Counted from the stretch's first letter, positions 14,768 through 22,542 are shown. The stretch: 32,375 bases of DNA from Paenibacillus macquariensis (GCF_900156375.1 NZ_FTNK01000027.1:1-32375); one strand, 5' to 3'. Notes: generated from the sequence alone by a model not told the origin. Program-made: numbers and translations.

Positions 14768-14884
14768 ATGGGAGAACTGGGTGGAATAGGAAGCTGTAGT
14801 TGTGCTGGCATGTTTAATAATACAGGTGCAATCCTCGTATTATTTTTTCTGTTGGTTATTATATCTCGTGCATTTATTCTTTAA
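14768..14884 (+). CDS. YjcZ-like 38-residue membrane peptide with Gly-Ser-Cys-Ser-Cys head (paralogue 2)
   Basis: AAGGGAGG lies 8 bases upstream of the ATG. The head is MGELGGIGSCSCAGMFNN; the tail is one transmembrane segment, TGAILVLFFLLVIISRAFIL, nearly the same as that of the peptide at 9251-9403. The Gly-rich head and single helix place it with YjcZ/SscA tiny sporulation peptides. It sits 112 bases behind the YcaO fusion in the same direction, and its head holds a compact set of Ser/Cys residues that a cyclodehydratase could in principle modify. Whether it is a substrate or merely a neighbour is open: many YjcZ peptides carry Cys and Gly in this place without any YcaO nearby. Confidence 0.72.
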   Translation: MGELGGIGSCSCAGMFNNTGAILVLFFLLVIISRAFIL

Positions 14885-14993
14885 TTTGCAACATACAGAC
14901 TATCGAGCCCTGTGTTGATGCATGAAAAGACAACATCAGCAATCATTGTGACGTCCTTGATAGTCGTTCTTGGATTTTTTATCTAGTCAGTTA

Positions 14994-15027
14994 AAGCTTA
15001 AGTAGAGATACCCGCTTGAGCTTTTTC
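14994..15027 (+). terminator. Terminator after the YjcZ-like peptide
   Basis: AAGCTTAAG and CTTGAGCTT form a 9-bp stem with one wobble, then TTTCATTTC. Confidence 0.7.
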
Positions 15028-15562
15028 ATTTCTTCAAATATGAACAAGCCTCCTGTTTTTATTGTTTTTTATTATTTGTTTCGTTCATAACCATTGGCCG
15101 CCTCATCTAGCTTGAGCTATTCAAGCCGTCTGGGCAACCCTATGTTGTGAACGGACTGCTTAATTTGCGGGACTGGTATGGGGGGCTGGCAAGACAATTA
15201 CACTTGACGTCTTATGGGAGTTTTATCCAGGTTATTTTTTGATGTCCAATGGATCTGATCAAGCCCCTTCGGAATTCTCTCCCCAAGGTGGTATAAAACT
15301 CCTCAGCAGATGGAAGATTTCTTGTCCTTATCGGCTTAATATTGTCTTTCTTTTTATGTCCAGTCTATTGACAGAAGTCCAGTTTAAGATACATAACTAT
15401 TAAAAAGCTACCTTTAACAGGTGGCTTTTTTTCATTCTTACTGCTAAAACTAACGCTTACGATGCACACAAGATGTCTAACGACACAAAAGTGGCCCCAT
15501 TAATGGCTTAAAACCATCAATGAATCCAAATATAGGCTATGAGGTTGCAGTATTTCCATAGA
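15028..15562. other. Intergenic stretch, no supported gene
   Basis: Apart from the terminator at 15402-15433 I recognise nothing. A stop-free frame before that terminator (about 15240-15402) has no start or ribosome site and no familiar motif. Confidence 0.4.
15402..15433 (+). terminator. Rho-independent terminator with no gene in front
   Basis: AAAAAGCTACCT and AGGTGGCTTTTT pair with one wobble around TTAAC and continue into T's. It probably ended a gene now lost. Confidence 0.7.
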
Positions 15563-15608
15563 TTGACAACCATCGGAACAGCATATATCATTAATCATAC
15601 ACGATATA
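15563..15608 (+). promoter_or_regulatory. Promoter with GntR-type operator (site 1)
   Basis: TTGACA (15563-15568), a 17-base spacer and TATCAT (15586-15591) form a SigA-type promoter. AATCATACACGATATA begins at 15593, one base past the -10, and is repeated exactly at 17268. It drives the SDR remnant at 15634. Confidence 0.65.
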
Positions 15609-15633
15609 TTATTCGAAGGGAGCATCTATTAAA

Positions 15634-15743
15634 ATGTGATTATCGGGAAAAATTGCACTAATTACGGGTTCAGCATCTGGAATGGTAAAAGTTCTGCGAA
15701 GCTTTTTGCCAGAGAGTGTGCTGTGGTAGTTGTAAACGATCTC
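15634..15743 (+). pseudogene. SDR dehydrogenase, N-terminal fragment
   Basis: AAGGGAG precedes ATG 15634, but the second codon is TGA. The frame then reads LSGKIALITGSASG, the Rossmann TGxxxGxG motif of SDRs. A one-base loss follows, and the next frame gives GKSSAKLFARECAVVVVNDL. Only about 37 codons remain before unrelated sequence. The position behind the first promoter of the locus suggests it was the first enzyme of the sugar pathway; an L-fucose dehydrogenase role is inference. Confidence 0.75.
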
Positions 15744-15751
15744 CATTGGTG

Positions 15752-15865
15752 GTTGATATTTTGCTTCATAATTTGCCTAATACAATAACGAATGACGAAA
15801 TGGACGATATTTTCGGCCACAATGCAAGCCGTTTTTACAATTTGAAAACATCCCTTCATACATGA
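15752..15865 (+). pseudogene. Amidohydrolase (lactonase-type) C-terminal fragment
   Basis: A frame without a start reads VDILLHNLPNTITNDEMDDI followed by FGHNASRFYNL and a stop at 15863. The I-x-G-x-N-A-x-R-F-Y-x-L ending is the conserved C-terminus of COG3618/Amidohydro_2 TIM-barrel hydrolases, a family that includes sugar lactonases such as L-fuconolactonase. All metal-binding His motifs are lost. It is joined directly to the SDR fragment, so a deletion has removed the end of one gene and nearly all of the next. Confidence 0.6.
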
Positions 15866-15872
15866 TATATTC
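15855..15872 (+). promoter_or_regulatory. GntR-type operator variant (site 2)
   Basis: TTCATACATGATATATTC keeps 13 of the 14 core bases TCATACACGATATA found at sites 1 and 3. It lies 29 bases before the GntR start, suggesting autoregulation. Confidence 0.5.
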
Positions 15873-15900
15873 ACGATAAGGAGTGAGTGGTGATGATCAT

Positions 15901-16578
15901 ATGAGAAGTAAAATTAACCGCATGAATATTACGGAAGAAATTTATCAAATTGTTAAAAGGGATATTTTATCGCATGAATTGCCATCAGGGGAAAAAATCA
16001 ATATTGATCAGTTAGCACGAACTTTAGAAGTAAGCAATATTCCCATTCGTGAAGCGCTTTCCAGATTACAATCCGAAGGATATTTGCATATGGTTCCCTT
16101 TAAAGGGATGTTTGTCAACCAGATGAGCCTTCGAGAGTTGAACGAATTATTTGAAATCAGGTTACATCTTGAACCCCTTGTTGTAGAGAAAGCGGCATTG
16201 AAAATACCGGATGAGAAACTAGCAAGTTTAAGTGAATATCTGAATTCCCTTCGTTCGGATAAACCATTAGGTGCTGGAAATGGACTGGAAACGATAGTAG
16301 AAATGAATGATTCCATTCATGGCACCATTCTTGAGTATTGCGATAATATCATCTTGCAAAGCTTAGTTAGAGGTTACATTGAACAGATCCAAAGATATTT
16401 AACGTATATTAATCTGAACCTTGATTTAGATAACAGAGAAGTGGAATGGTTAGAACATCATTCCATTTTACAGCAATTAATGCAAAGGGATGCTAAAGGT
16501 GCCTCTGAAGCCATGTCTATGCATATTAGAAATTCCCAAAAAAGGACCAATATCCATTTCATGAAAACGGGAGGATAG
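15901..16578 (+). CDS. GntR-family (FCD/FadR-type) transcriptional regulator
   Basis: 226 codons including stop. The N-terminal winged helix contains EIYQIVKRDILSHELPSGEK, then the recognition helix SNIPIREALSRLQSEGYL and the wing VPFKGMFV. The C-terminal all-helical FCD ligand domain holds FEIRLHLEPLVVEKAALKI, a conserved Asp in MNDSIHGTI, and the final His-containing helix HHSILQQLMQRDAKGASEAM. FCD regulators usually sense sugar acids or other carboxylates. The start is ATG 15901 with GGTGAT 6 bases upstream; a GTG at 15883 overlaps the better AAGGAG and would add six residues. It appears intact among broken neighbours and probably binds the shared motif at 15593, 15855 and 17268, repressing the sugar-acid genes. 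Confidence 0.9.
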   Translation: MRSKINRMNITEEIYQIVKRDILSHELPSGEKINIDQLARTLEVSNIPIREALSRLQSEGYLHMVPFKGMFVNQMSLRELNELFEIRLHLEPLVVEKAALKIPDEKLASLSEYLNSLRSDKPLGAGNGLETIVEMNDSIHGTILEYCDNIILQSLVRGYIEQIQRYLTYINLNLDLDNREVEWLEHHSILQQLMQRDAKGASEAMSMHIRNSQKRTNIHFMKTGG

Positions 16579-16581
16579 GGA

Positions 16582-17210
16582 ATGCAATTAGAAGAAAAAG
16601 GCGCGAATGTCATCATTGTGGACTGGAACGAAACGGAAGCCAACCGCGCGGCTAACGAAATTAATGGGTTGCTGTCGACGAGTGGCCGCGCTTACGCGGT
16701 GAAAACAGACGTCTCATCAGAGCAGCAAGTCAAACATCTCGAGCAGCAGACCCTCCCGAGTTATGGTTCCGTAGATATTAATTTGAAAAGTGTCTATTTG
16801 ATGATTAAGTACTGTATACCTGAAATTAGAAAAAATCGCGGTAATATCGTGAATATGGCTTCCTTAAACGGCTTGGTAGGTCAGCGGAAAAATCCGATCT
16901 ATTAGGCAACGAAGGGCGCGATTCGATTATCACGATGACGAAAGCGTTGGCGTTAGATTAGGCGAAGGATGGCGTGCGAGTGAATTGCATCTGTCAAGCG
17001 GGTGTCATGACTCCGTTATTAGAAGATTGGATTGGGCAGCAACCTGACCCGGCCGGAACAATTCAAGCGCTGATAGACATGCATCCATTGGGAAGATGTG
17101 CTACAACGGAAGAGGTTGCAAGTGCAGTCCTATACTTGGCGAGTGATTCATCCGTTTTTATTACCGGAGTCGCGCTACAGGTCGATGGTGGGGCATCGCT
17201 AGGCTACTGA
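16582..17210 (+). pseudogene. SDR dehydrogenase, multiply broken
   Basis: The 5' Rossmann strand (TGxxxGxG) is absent; the text begins MQLEEKGANVIIVDWNETEA just after the GntR stop. It continues through RAYAVKTDVSS, then jumps from YGSVDI to NLKSVYLMIKY, losing the NNAG segment. NIVNMASLNG and the active-site Tyr follow, but the Y-x-x-x-K motif is interrupted by TAG (16903-16905: Y, stop, A, T, K). A further stop and a frameshift lie before VRVNCICQAGVMTPLLEDW, and the usual FITGVALQVDGG end is present. At least four lesions make it dead. In context it may have been a 2-keto-3-deoxy-sugar-acid or sugar dehydrogenase. Confidence 0.88.
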
Positions 17211-17230
17211 ACCAGCTCATTTTTTTGTAG

Positions 17231-17284
17231 TTGACAGTAACGAACATGAAAGTTATTTAACATACATAATCATACACGATATAC
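17231..17284 (+). promoter_or_regulatory. Promoter with GntR-type operator (site 3)
   Basis: TTGACA (17231-17236), a 17-base spacer and TATTTA (17254-17259), followed by AATCATACACGATATA from 17268, identical over 16 bases to site 1. It is placed to control the enolase-superfamily gene at 17309. Confidence 0.65.
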
Positions 17285-17308
17285 AATACATTAAAGGGGC
17301 GAAAGAAT

Positions 17309-18406
17309 ATGAAAATAACAAAAGTAGAAAGTTTTATCCTGCACGTTCCCTTAAACCCGCCGATTACGGATGCCATCAATTCACCTACGCATTGGGGATT
17401 GCCGGGTGTGAGGATTTTTACGGATGAAGGTTTTGTCGGCTATGGATATACAGGTACATGTGCATATGGAGATAAAATGATCACAGATACGATCGATGGT
17501 TATTATGGGCCAGTCCTTCTAGGGAAAGATCCTTTTATGGTGAAGGAAATATGGGATGAGCTCCGTTTTGGCAAAATGCATTGGATCGGGCGCGCGGGGA
17601 TTACGCAAATGGCGCTTGCAGCTGTGGACATCGCGTTGTGGGATATTATGTCCAAAGCATCGAATAAGCCGCTTTGGCAGTATCTTGGCGGGCACAAATC
17701 CAAAGGAATTAAAGCTTACAATACAAATGGCGGTTGGTTGAACTGGTCACAAGAGAGATTGCTTAAAGACATTAGCTCTTATGTTGAAGAAGGCTTTACA
17801 GGCGTGAAAATGAAAGTCGGCAAGCCGAACACAAGAGAAGACTATGATCGTGTGAAAGCGGTAAGAGAAGTCATAGGTAAAGATATTAACCTGATGATTG
17901 ACGTCAACCAACAGTGGAATATTAACACCGCCATGACTTGGGGAAAAAAGCTGGAAGAGTTCGATCTGTTCTGGTTGGAGGAGCCACTGAACCCAGACGA
18001 TATTATGGGACATAAAAAATTAGCGGATGAATTAAACGTACCGATTGCTCTAGGGGAGCATGTATACCATAAGTATTCATTCCGCGATTATATTCACGCT
18101 GGAGCAGTAGAGTATGTGCAAGTAGACTGCACGCGTGTTGGAGGAATTACCGAATGGCTTCAAGTAGCAGGTCTAGCGGCAGCTTATGATTTGCCAGTCG
18201 TTCCACATGTCGGAGATATGGGGCAAATTCACCAACATCTTGTTGGTGCGACACAAAATGCGATTATGTTAGAATACATTCCTTGGATTCGCGATATATT
18301 CGTTGAACCCGCAACGGTGAAAAATGGATTCTATGTCCTCCCAGAAATGCCGGGTGCTTCAACAGAGGTGATTCCGCAGTTTTTTGATAAGTATCGTGTC
18401 CGATAA
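17309..18406 (+). CDS. Enolase-superfamily (mandelate racemase group) sugar-acid dehydratase
   Basis: 365 residues, full length. The capping domain (1-125) is followed by the barrel with K167-x-K169 (GVKMKVG), metal ligands Asp198 (LMIDVNQQW), Glu224 (WLEEPL) and Glu250 (ALGEH), the Asp273/His300 dyad (VQVDCTR; VVPHVGD) and Glu322 (MLEYIPW). This is the mandelate racemase subgroup, most members of which dehydrate hexonic or 6-deoxyhexonic acids. Beside a fucosidase and remnants of a mutarotase, SDRs and a lactonase-type amidohydrolase, L-fuconate or a related 6-deoxy acid is the likeliest substrate, but that is inference; known L-fuconate dehydratases are longer (about 440 residues). AAGGGG precedes the ATG. 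Its own promoter and operator explain why it remains expressible. Confidence 0.85.
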   Translation: MKITKVESFILHVPLNPPITDAINSPTHWGLPGVRIFTDEGFVGYGYTGTCAYGDKMITDTIDGYYGPVLLGKDPFMVKEIWDELRFGKMHWIGRAGITQMALAAVDIALWDIMSKASNKPLWQYLGGHKSKGIKAYNTNGGWLNWSQERLLKDISSYVEEGFTGVKMKVGKPNTREDYDRVKAVREVIGKDINLMIDVNQQWNINTAMTWGKKLEEFDLFWLEEPLNPDDIMGHKKLADELNVPIALGEHVYHKYSFRDYIHAGAVEYVQVDCTRVGGITEWLQVAGLAAAYDLPVVPHVGDMGQIHQHLVGATQNAIMLEYIPWIRDIFVEPATVKNGFYVLPEMPGASTEVIPQFFDKYRVR

Positions 18407-18434
18407 TTGATAGGATTGTCAGAGAGGGAAGACA

Positions 18435-18588
18435 ATGAAAAGATATGGCTAACATAACATGGCTGCTGACCCGAACAGGCAAGAGTGGTGGAAACTAACA
18501 GATCCGTGGCAGGAACCAGTTGATTCCCGTTTCGGAAGGAGAATGGTGGGCGACTATGGAGGAAGTATTTCATATGAAACCGGCATAA
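18435..18588 (+). pseudogene. L-fucose/L-rhamnose mutarotase-type gene with large internal deletion
   Basis: AGGGA precedes ATG 18435, which begins MKRYG, the characteristic start of COG3254 mutarotases, and then runs into TAA. Directly after comes NMAADPNRQEWWKLTDPWQE and PVDSR. One frame later EGEWWATMEEVFHM ends at TAA 18586. These are the conserved C-terminal blocks of the same family (QEWWKxTDPxQEP, GEWWAxMEEVFH). About 65 codons between start and tail are deleted, and the tail is frameshifted. Mutarotases of this family interconvert anomers of L-rhamnose or L-fucose, supporting a deoxy-sugar pathway here. Confidence 0.8.
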
Positions 18589-18690
18589 TGATTCGAACGG
18601 AACTCGCGCCCGGCAACCCGGTGGCAGTCGTATTTCTCTCCACGAATGTGACCTTAACAGCATCTGAGTGAGAAAACACTTCGGACCGCT

Positions 18691-18794
18691 CAAATCTTCA
18701 TGGGAGCATTACCGATCATGATATTCTATCCATCTATCTGTTTGTTCAGAAATATTTTATCAAAGGCATGATGGTCGGAAGCGTAAAAGAGTGA
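18691..18794 (+). pseudogene. Carbohydrate ABC permease (MalG type), C-terminal scrap
   Basis: The frame reads QIFMGALPIMIFYPSI, slips one base, and ends LFVQKYFIKGMMVGSVKE before TGA at 18792. The (F/L)QKYFI-x-G-x-x-x-G-(S/A)-(V/L)-K-(G/E) ending is diagnostic of MalG-like sugar permeases. It is a separate gene from the intact permeases at 21.7-23.4 kb. About 100 bases before it have no clear identity. Confidence 0.7.
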
Positions 18795-18828
18795 AATCGT
18801 GAAAGAGTCAGATGGGGGAGGGCTATCC

Positions 18829-20094
18829 TTGAAAAAAATTACAGTTGCATTAATTGGAGCAGGATTACGGGGAGTCAACTATTTGCGGTATGCACTGCAG
18901 CATCCGCATGAGATAAAAGTCGTCGCTGTGGCGGAACCGAATGGCGAACGTAGAGAGAATTTTAAGGAAAGGCACGGATTATCGGATGAGATGTGCTTTT
19001 ACGACTGGGATGATCTGTTTGCCCAGCCTCAACTCGCTGATGCTGTTCTCATATGTACGCAGGATAAACAGCATTTTGAACCAGTTATGAAGGCATTAAA
19101 GGCAGGATATCATGTGCTGCTGGAAAAGCCGATGTCAACTGATCCTAAGGAATGCGTGGAAATGGGAGAATTGGCGGCTCAGTACAACCGGATTTTTTCA
19201 GTTTGTCACGTGCTGCGATATACAGATTTCTTTTCCACGATCAAACGACTTCTCGATAGCAATGTAATTGGCAAACTAATGTCTATTCAGCATAACGAAA
19301 ATGTAGGACATTGGCATCAAGCTCATAGTTATGTCAGAGGAAATTGGCGCAGAAAAGATGAATCAAGCCCTATGATTCTGTCCAAATCATCTCATGATAT
19401 GGATATCCTTTATTGGCTGACTGGATCTTCATGCACACGTGTCTCTTCTTTCGGATCGTTGTCCCATTTCACTTCGGCACAAGCACCGGATGGAGCGCCG
19501 CTCCGTTGTCTGGATGGGTGTCCGGCTGCTGATGAATGCTTGTATTACGCACCAAAGCAATATTTGACAGAAAATACAGACTGGCCTACATCAGCGATAA
19601 GCAATGATAGCAGTTATGAGTCCCGTCTTAAGGCGCTCCAAGAAGGGCCTTATGGAAGATGCGTATATCATTGTGATAACGATGTTGTCGATCACCAGGT
19701 CGTGAATTTGGAGTTTGAAAATGGTGTAATGGCAGGCTTTGCGATGAATGCATTTACGAAAGATATTAGCCGAACGATCAAATTAATGGGAACGACTGGA
19801 GAAATTCGCGGTGCGATGGAGAAGAATGAGATTGAAATCCTCCATTTCGGCAGCAGCAAGGTAGAGAGGATCACATTTGAGGAAGTTGATGGGCTTGCCG
19901 GTCATGGAGGAGGAGACATGGGCCTCATGAAGGATTTCGTAAAGCTGGTTAGAGAGGGTAGTTCAGGCCAAGGACTTACGACAGCTTCGACTTCGGTTCA
20001 AAGTCACTTGATGGCATTTGCTGTAGAGAAATCGCGAGAGGAACATAGAGTGATTGAGTTAAAAGAATTTGAGGAAAGTCTTAGACAAACGTAA
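18829..20094 (+). CDS. Gfo/Idh/MocA-family oxidoreductase
   Basis: About 421 residues from TTG 18829, which has GGGGGAGG 7 bases upstream; the GTG at 18799 lies before that site. N-terminal NAD(P) Rossmann motif VALIGAGLRG, a Glu/Pro-containing strand (VVAVAEPNGERR), the EKPMS motif with its catalytic-site Lys, then the C-terminal sugar-binding domain with HNENVGHWHQAHSYVRGNWR and SKSSHDMDILYWL (the His in SHDMD). A Cys-rich loop (CLDGCPAADECLYYAPKQY) could be a metal-binding insertion. These enzymes oxidise or isomerise cyclic sugars. It precedes the fucosidase by 45 bases in the same direction, so they are probably cotranscribed. The exact sugar is unknown. Confidence 0.88.
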   Translation: MKKITVALIGAGLRGVNYLRYALQHPHEIKVVAVAEPNGERRENFKERHGLSDEMCFYDWDDLFAQPQLADAVLICTQDKQHFEPVMKALKAGYHVLLEKPMSTDPKECVEMGELAAQYNRIFSVCHVLRYTDFFSTIKRLLDSNVIGKLMSIQHNENVGHWHQAHSYVRGNWRRKDESSPMILSKSSHDMDILYWLTGSSCTRVSSFGSLSHFTSAQAPDGAPLRCLDGCPAADECLYYAPKQYLTENTDWPTSAISNDSSYESRLKALQEGPYGRCVYHCDNDVVDHQVVNLEFENGVMAGFAMNAFTKDISRTIKLMGTTGEIRGAMEKNEIEILHFGSSKVERITFEEVDGLAGHGGGDMGLMKDFVKLVREGSSGQGLTTASTSVQSHLMAFAVEKSREEHRVIELKEFEESLRQT

Positions 20095-20139
20095 TCAATT
20101 CACTCCGATATGACGTGGAGAACCGAAGGAGGAAACCCG

Positions 20140-21555
20140 ATGAACGATATGGAAATCAAGGAACTTCAGCAAGCAGAAGCGCCGGAATTGAAGGAAGGCG
20201 TCCACGGTTATAGCAGCGAGACGAATTGGGTGAAACCTGAAAATCCAATTACGCTGGAAAGATTGGAATGGTTCAAGGATCAGAAATTGGCCCTAATGAT
20301 GCATTGGGGACCTTATTCGCAGATCGAGGTCGAGTCCTGGATTCTCAGCGACGAAGATGGTGATTGGGCGCGTAAAGATGTCGACTGGACGAGCGACTAC
20401 GAAGAGATGAAGCGCGAATATTTCGGGCTGAACCGCACGTTCAATCCATTCCGCTTCCAGCCGGAGCTATGGGCGGATATCGCCGCCGAAGGCGGGTTCA
20501 AATATTTGATTTTTACGACAAAGCATCACGACGGATTTTGCATGTGGGACACGCATACGACGAATTACCGGATTACCGGCTCCGAAACACCGTTTCATGC
20601 ACACCGCTATGCCGACGTTTGCAAGCATGTGTTTGACGCTTTCCGCAGCAAGGGGCTTGCGATCGCCACTTATTTTTCGAAGGCGGATTGGCATATGCCG
20701 TATTACTGGGCGCCAGGAATGGAGCGGGGCCGCGATACATGGAGAGGGCCTTCGTATTCCCCCGAGGAATATCCGTGGCTGTGGGAGAAATTCGTCGATT
20801 TCACCCATGAGCAGATCATGGAGCTGATGACTCGTTACGGCCGGATCGATATTTTGTGGCTGGATGCGGGCTGGGTAAAAGATAGTGACCAGGTTAAGCA
20901 GGACATTCGGTTGGGCGAGGTCGTCGAGCGCGCCCGTCAAACGCAGCCGTGGCTGCTGTCTGCGGACCGTACAGTCGGAGGACCTTACGAAAATTATGTG
21001 ACGCCGGAGCAAACGATTCCGCAGCGTCCGCTGAACGTGCCGTGGGAAAGCTGCATTACGGTAGGCACACAGTGGGCCTTCAAATACGATGACCAGTATA
21101 AATCGGGGAGGGAGCTCGTTCGCATTCTGATGGAAGTCGTATCAAAAGGCGGCAATTTGGCGCTGAACGTAGGTCCTCAGCCCGACGGACGATTGCCGGC
21201 CGGAGCGGTCAAGAGCATCAAGGAATTGGGCGCATGGATGAAGGTTTACGGTGAAGCGGTATATGGCACACGCGTGTGCGGGCCGTATTTTGCCGGTTCC
21301 TGCGCGTTCACCTCAAAAGGAAATACCGTGTATTGTACGTACTTGTATGAAAGCGCAGATAAAGCCGTCTCCAAGGTCGTTCATATTCCTTATCAGGAGC
21401 CCGTTTCCGGCATCGAGCTTGTAGGAAGCGACGCCTTGCTACAGGTTGAGCGTACACCTGAAGGAATCTCGATTACGCTTCCAGATTGCGAATTGAACGG
21501 GCAGGCTCCGATCGCCCATGTTTTCCGCATGCAGAAGGGCGAGGAGGCAAAGTGA
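20140..21555 (+). CDS. GH29 alpha-L-fucosidase, cytoplasmic
   Basis: 471 residues from ATG 20140, preceded by AAGGAGG 6 bases upstream; an ATG at 20110 lacks such a site. GH29 landmarks occur in order: LALMMHWGPYS, FRFQPELWADIAAEGGFKYL, FTTKHHDGFCMWDT (substrate-binding His pair), then RIDILWLDAGW with nucleophile Asp242, followed by KGGNLALNVGPQPDGRLP. A small beta-sandwich of about 95 residues ends the protein. There is no signal peptide, so imported fucosylated oligosaccharides would be cleaved inside the cell to L-fucose. It is the upstream partner for the decayed fucose oxidation genes and converges on the ABC importer. The acid/base residue differs among GH29 subfamilies and I do not assign it. 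Confidence 0.92.
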   Translation: MNDMEIKELQQAEAPELKEGVHGYSSETNWVKPENPITLERLEWFKDQKLALMMHWGPYSQIEVESWILSDEDGDWARKDVDWTSDYEEMKREYFGLNRTFNPFRFQPELWADIAAEGGFKYLIFTTKHHDGFCMWDTHTTNYRITGSETPFHAHRYADVCKHVFDAFRSKGLAIATYFSKADWHMPYYWAPGMERGRDTWRGPSYSPEEYPWLWEKFVDFTHEQIMELMTRYGRIDILWLDAGWVKDSDQVKQDIRLGEVVERARQTQPWLLSADRTVGGPYENYVTPEQTIPQRPLNVPWESCITVGTQWAFKYDDQYKSGRELVRILMEVVSKGGNLALNVGPQPDGRLPAGAVKSIKELGAWMKVYGEAVYGTRVCGPYFAGSCAFTSKGNTVYCTYLYESADKAVSKVVHIPYQEPVSGIELVGSDALLQVERTPEGISITLPDCELNGQAPIAHVFRMQKGEEAK

Positions 21556-21589
21556 TCGATATGATTCCTTTGCTTTAAGCTGACAAAAA

Positions 21590-21643
21590 GACGAATATAT
21601 GAAACCCTTGCTCCATTCGGATCAGGGATTTCATGTATTCGTC
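21590..21643. terminator. 21-bp hairpin between convergent genes
   Basis: Arms 21590-21610 and 21623-21643 pair over 21 positions with two wobbles and one mismatch. TTTTTG follows on the minus strand, so it should end the importer operon and block convergent readthrough. Confidence 0.75.
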
Positions 21644-21709
21644 TCAAGCGCAACCTAGGAATAGAAGTATTTAGTTTCAAAGGCTTTCTCTTGCAAAAGC
21701 GTTAAGCTC

Positions 21710-22540
21710 TTATCCCTTTAGCGAACCGGACGTGATGCCGTTAATGATATATTTTTGCATGAAAATGTAGAACAGAATGAGTGGCGCAACCGCTAGGAGC
21801 ATCATCGGGAAGAAACTCGTCCAGTCGGTCGAGAATTGCCCAATATTGCGGAACACTTCTAAGAGTAATACACCCTTTGAACGGGATTGCAAGAACAATA
21901 ACGGCGTCATGAAATCATTCCACACACCAAGCGTATTCAAAATCGCTACAGTGGCAATCACCGGCATAAGCAGCGGGAACACAATCTGAAAGAATATTCT
22001 CCAAACCCCACAGCCGTCTACTCTTGCCGCTTCTTCCAGTTCAAATGGAACGGTAGAGCCGATAAAGCTTTTAATTAAAAAGATAGAGAACGGGAGGTTG
22101 TAACAAATTTCTATAAGAATAACACCCGTGTGGGAATTCATAAGCCCAAGCTGGGCTACCTGTTTATAAAGTGCCAAGATCCCCATTTGGTACGGAACCA
22201 TCATCCCAACCATGAATAATAGGAACACGATCCGATTGAAATGGCTCGTGCGTCGTACCAAGCTGTAAGCAGCCATCGCAGAAAACATAACAATACCCGC
22301 AACGGAGGAAATCGTAATGATAAGGTTGTTGCCCAACACATGAATGTAGTTCATTGCCTTAAAGGCGCGAACGTAGTTGACGAACGTGATGTTAACTGGA
22401 AGGCCCATCGGATGAGAGACCGCATCAGCTGGGGTCTTAAAAGTCGTGATGATCAAATAGTAAATAGGGATCAAAAAAATCGCAGCTAAGACGAGCAAGA
22501 GAATTTCCGTGACGGCAGTTCCTTTTGTATATCGATTCAT
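21710..22540 (-). CDS. Sugar ABC transporter permease, MalG type
   Basis: 276 residues with six hydrophobic segments. The EAA loop that contacts the ATPase is clear (ELEEAARVDGCGVWRIFFQI), and the end MQKYIINGITSGSLKG is the usual MalG tail. The start is ATG 22540, two bases after the stop of the upstream permease; the GTG at 22558 lies inside that gene. It is the third gene of the binding protein-permease-permease operon. No ATPase is encoded; as in most Gram-positive CUT1 systems, a shared MsmX-like ATPase elsewhere would be needed. Confidence 0.93.
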   Translation of the reverse strand: MNRYTKGTAVTEILLLVLAAIFLIPIYYLIITTFKTPADAVSHPMGLPVNITFVNYVRAFKAMNYIHVLGNNLIITISSVAGIVMFSAMAAYSLVRRTSHFNRIVFLLFMVGMMVPYQMGILALYKQVAQLGLMNSHTGVILIEICYNLPFSIFLIKSFIGSTVPFELEEAARVDGCGVWRIFFQIVFPLLMPVIATVAILNTLGVWNDFMTPLLFLQSRSKGVLLLEVFRNIGQFSTDWTSFFPMMLLAVAPLILFYIFMQKYIINGITSGSLKG

Positions 22541-22542
22541 GA

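Noticed and set aside
20467..21012. 181-codon frame antisense to the fucosidase
   Set aside because: A shadow of a GC-richer coding region without start signals.
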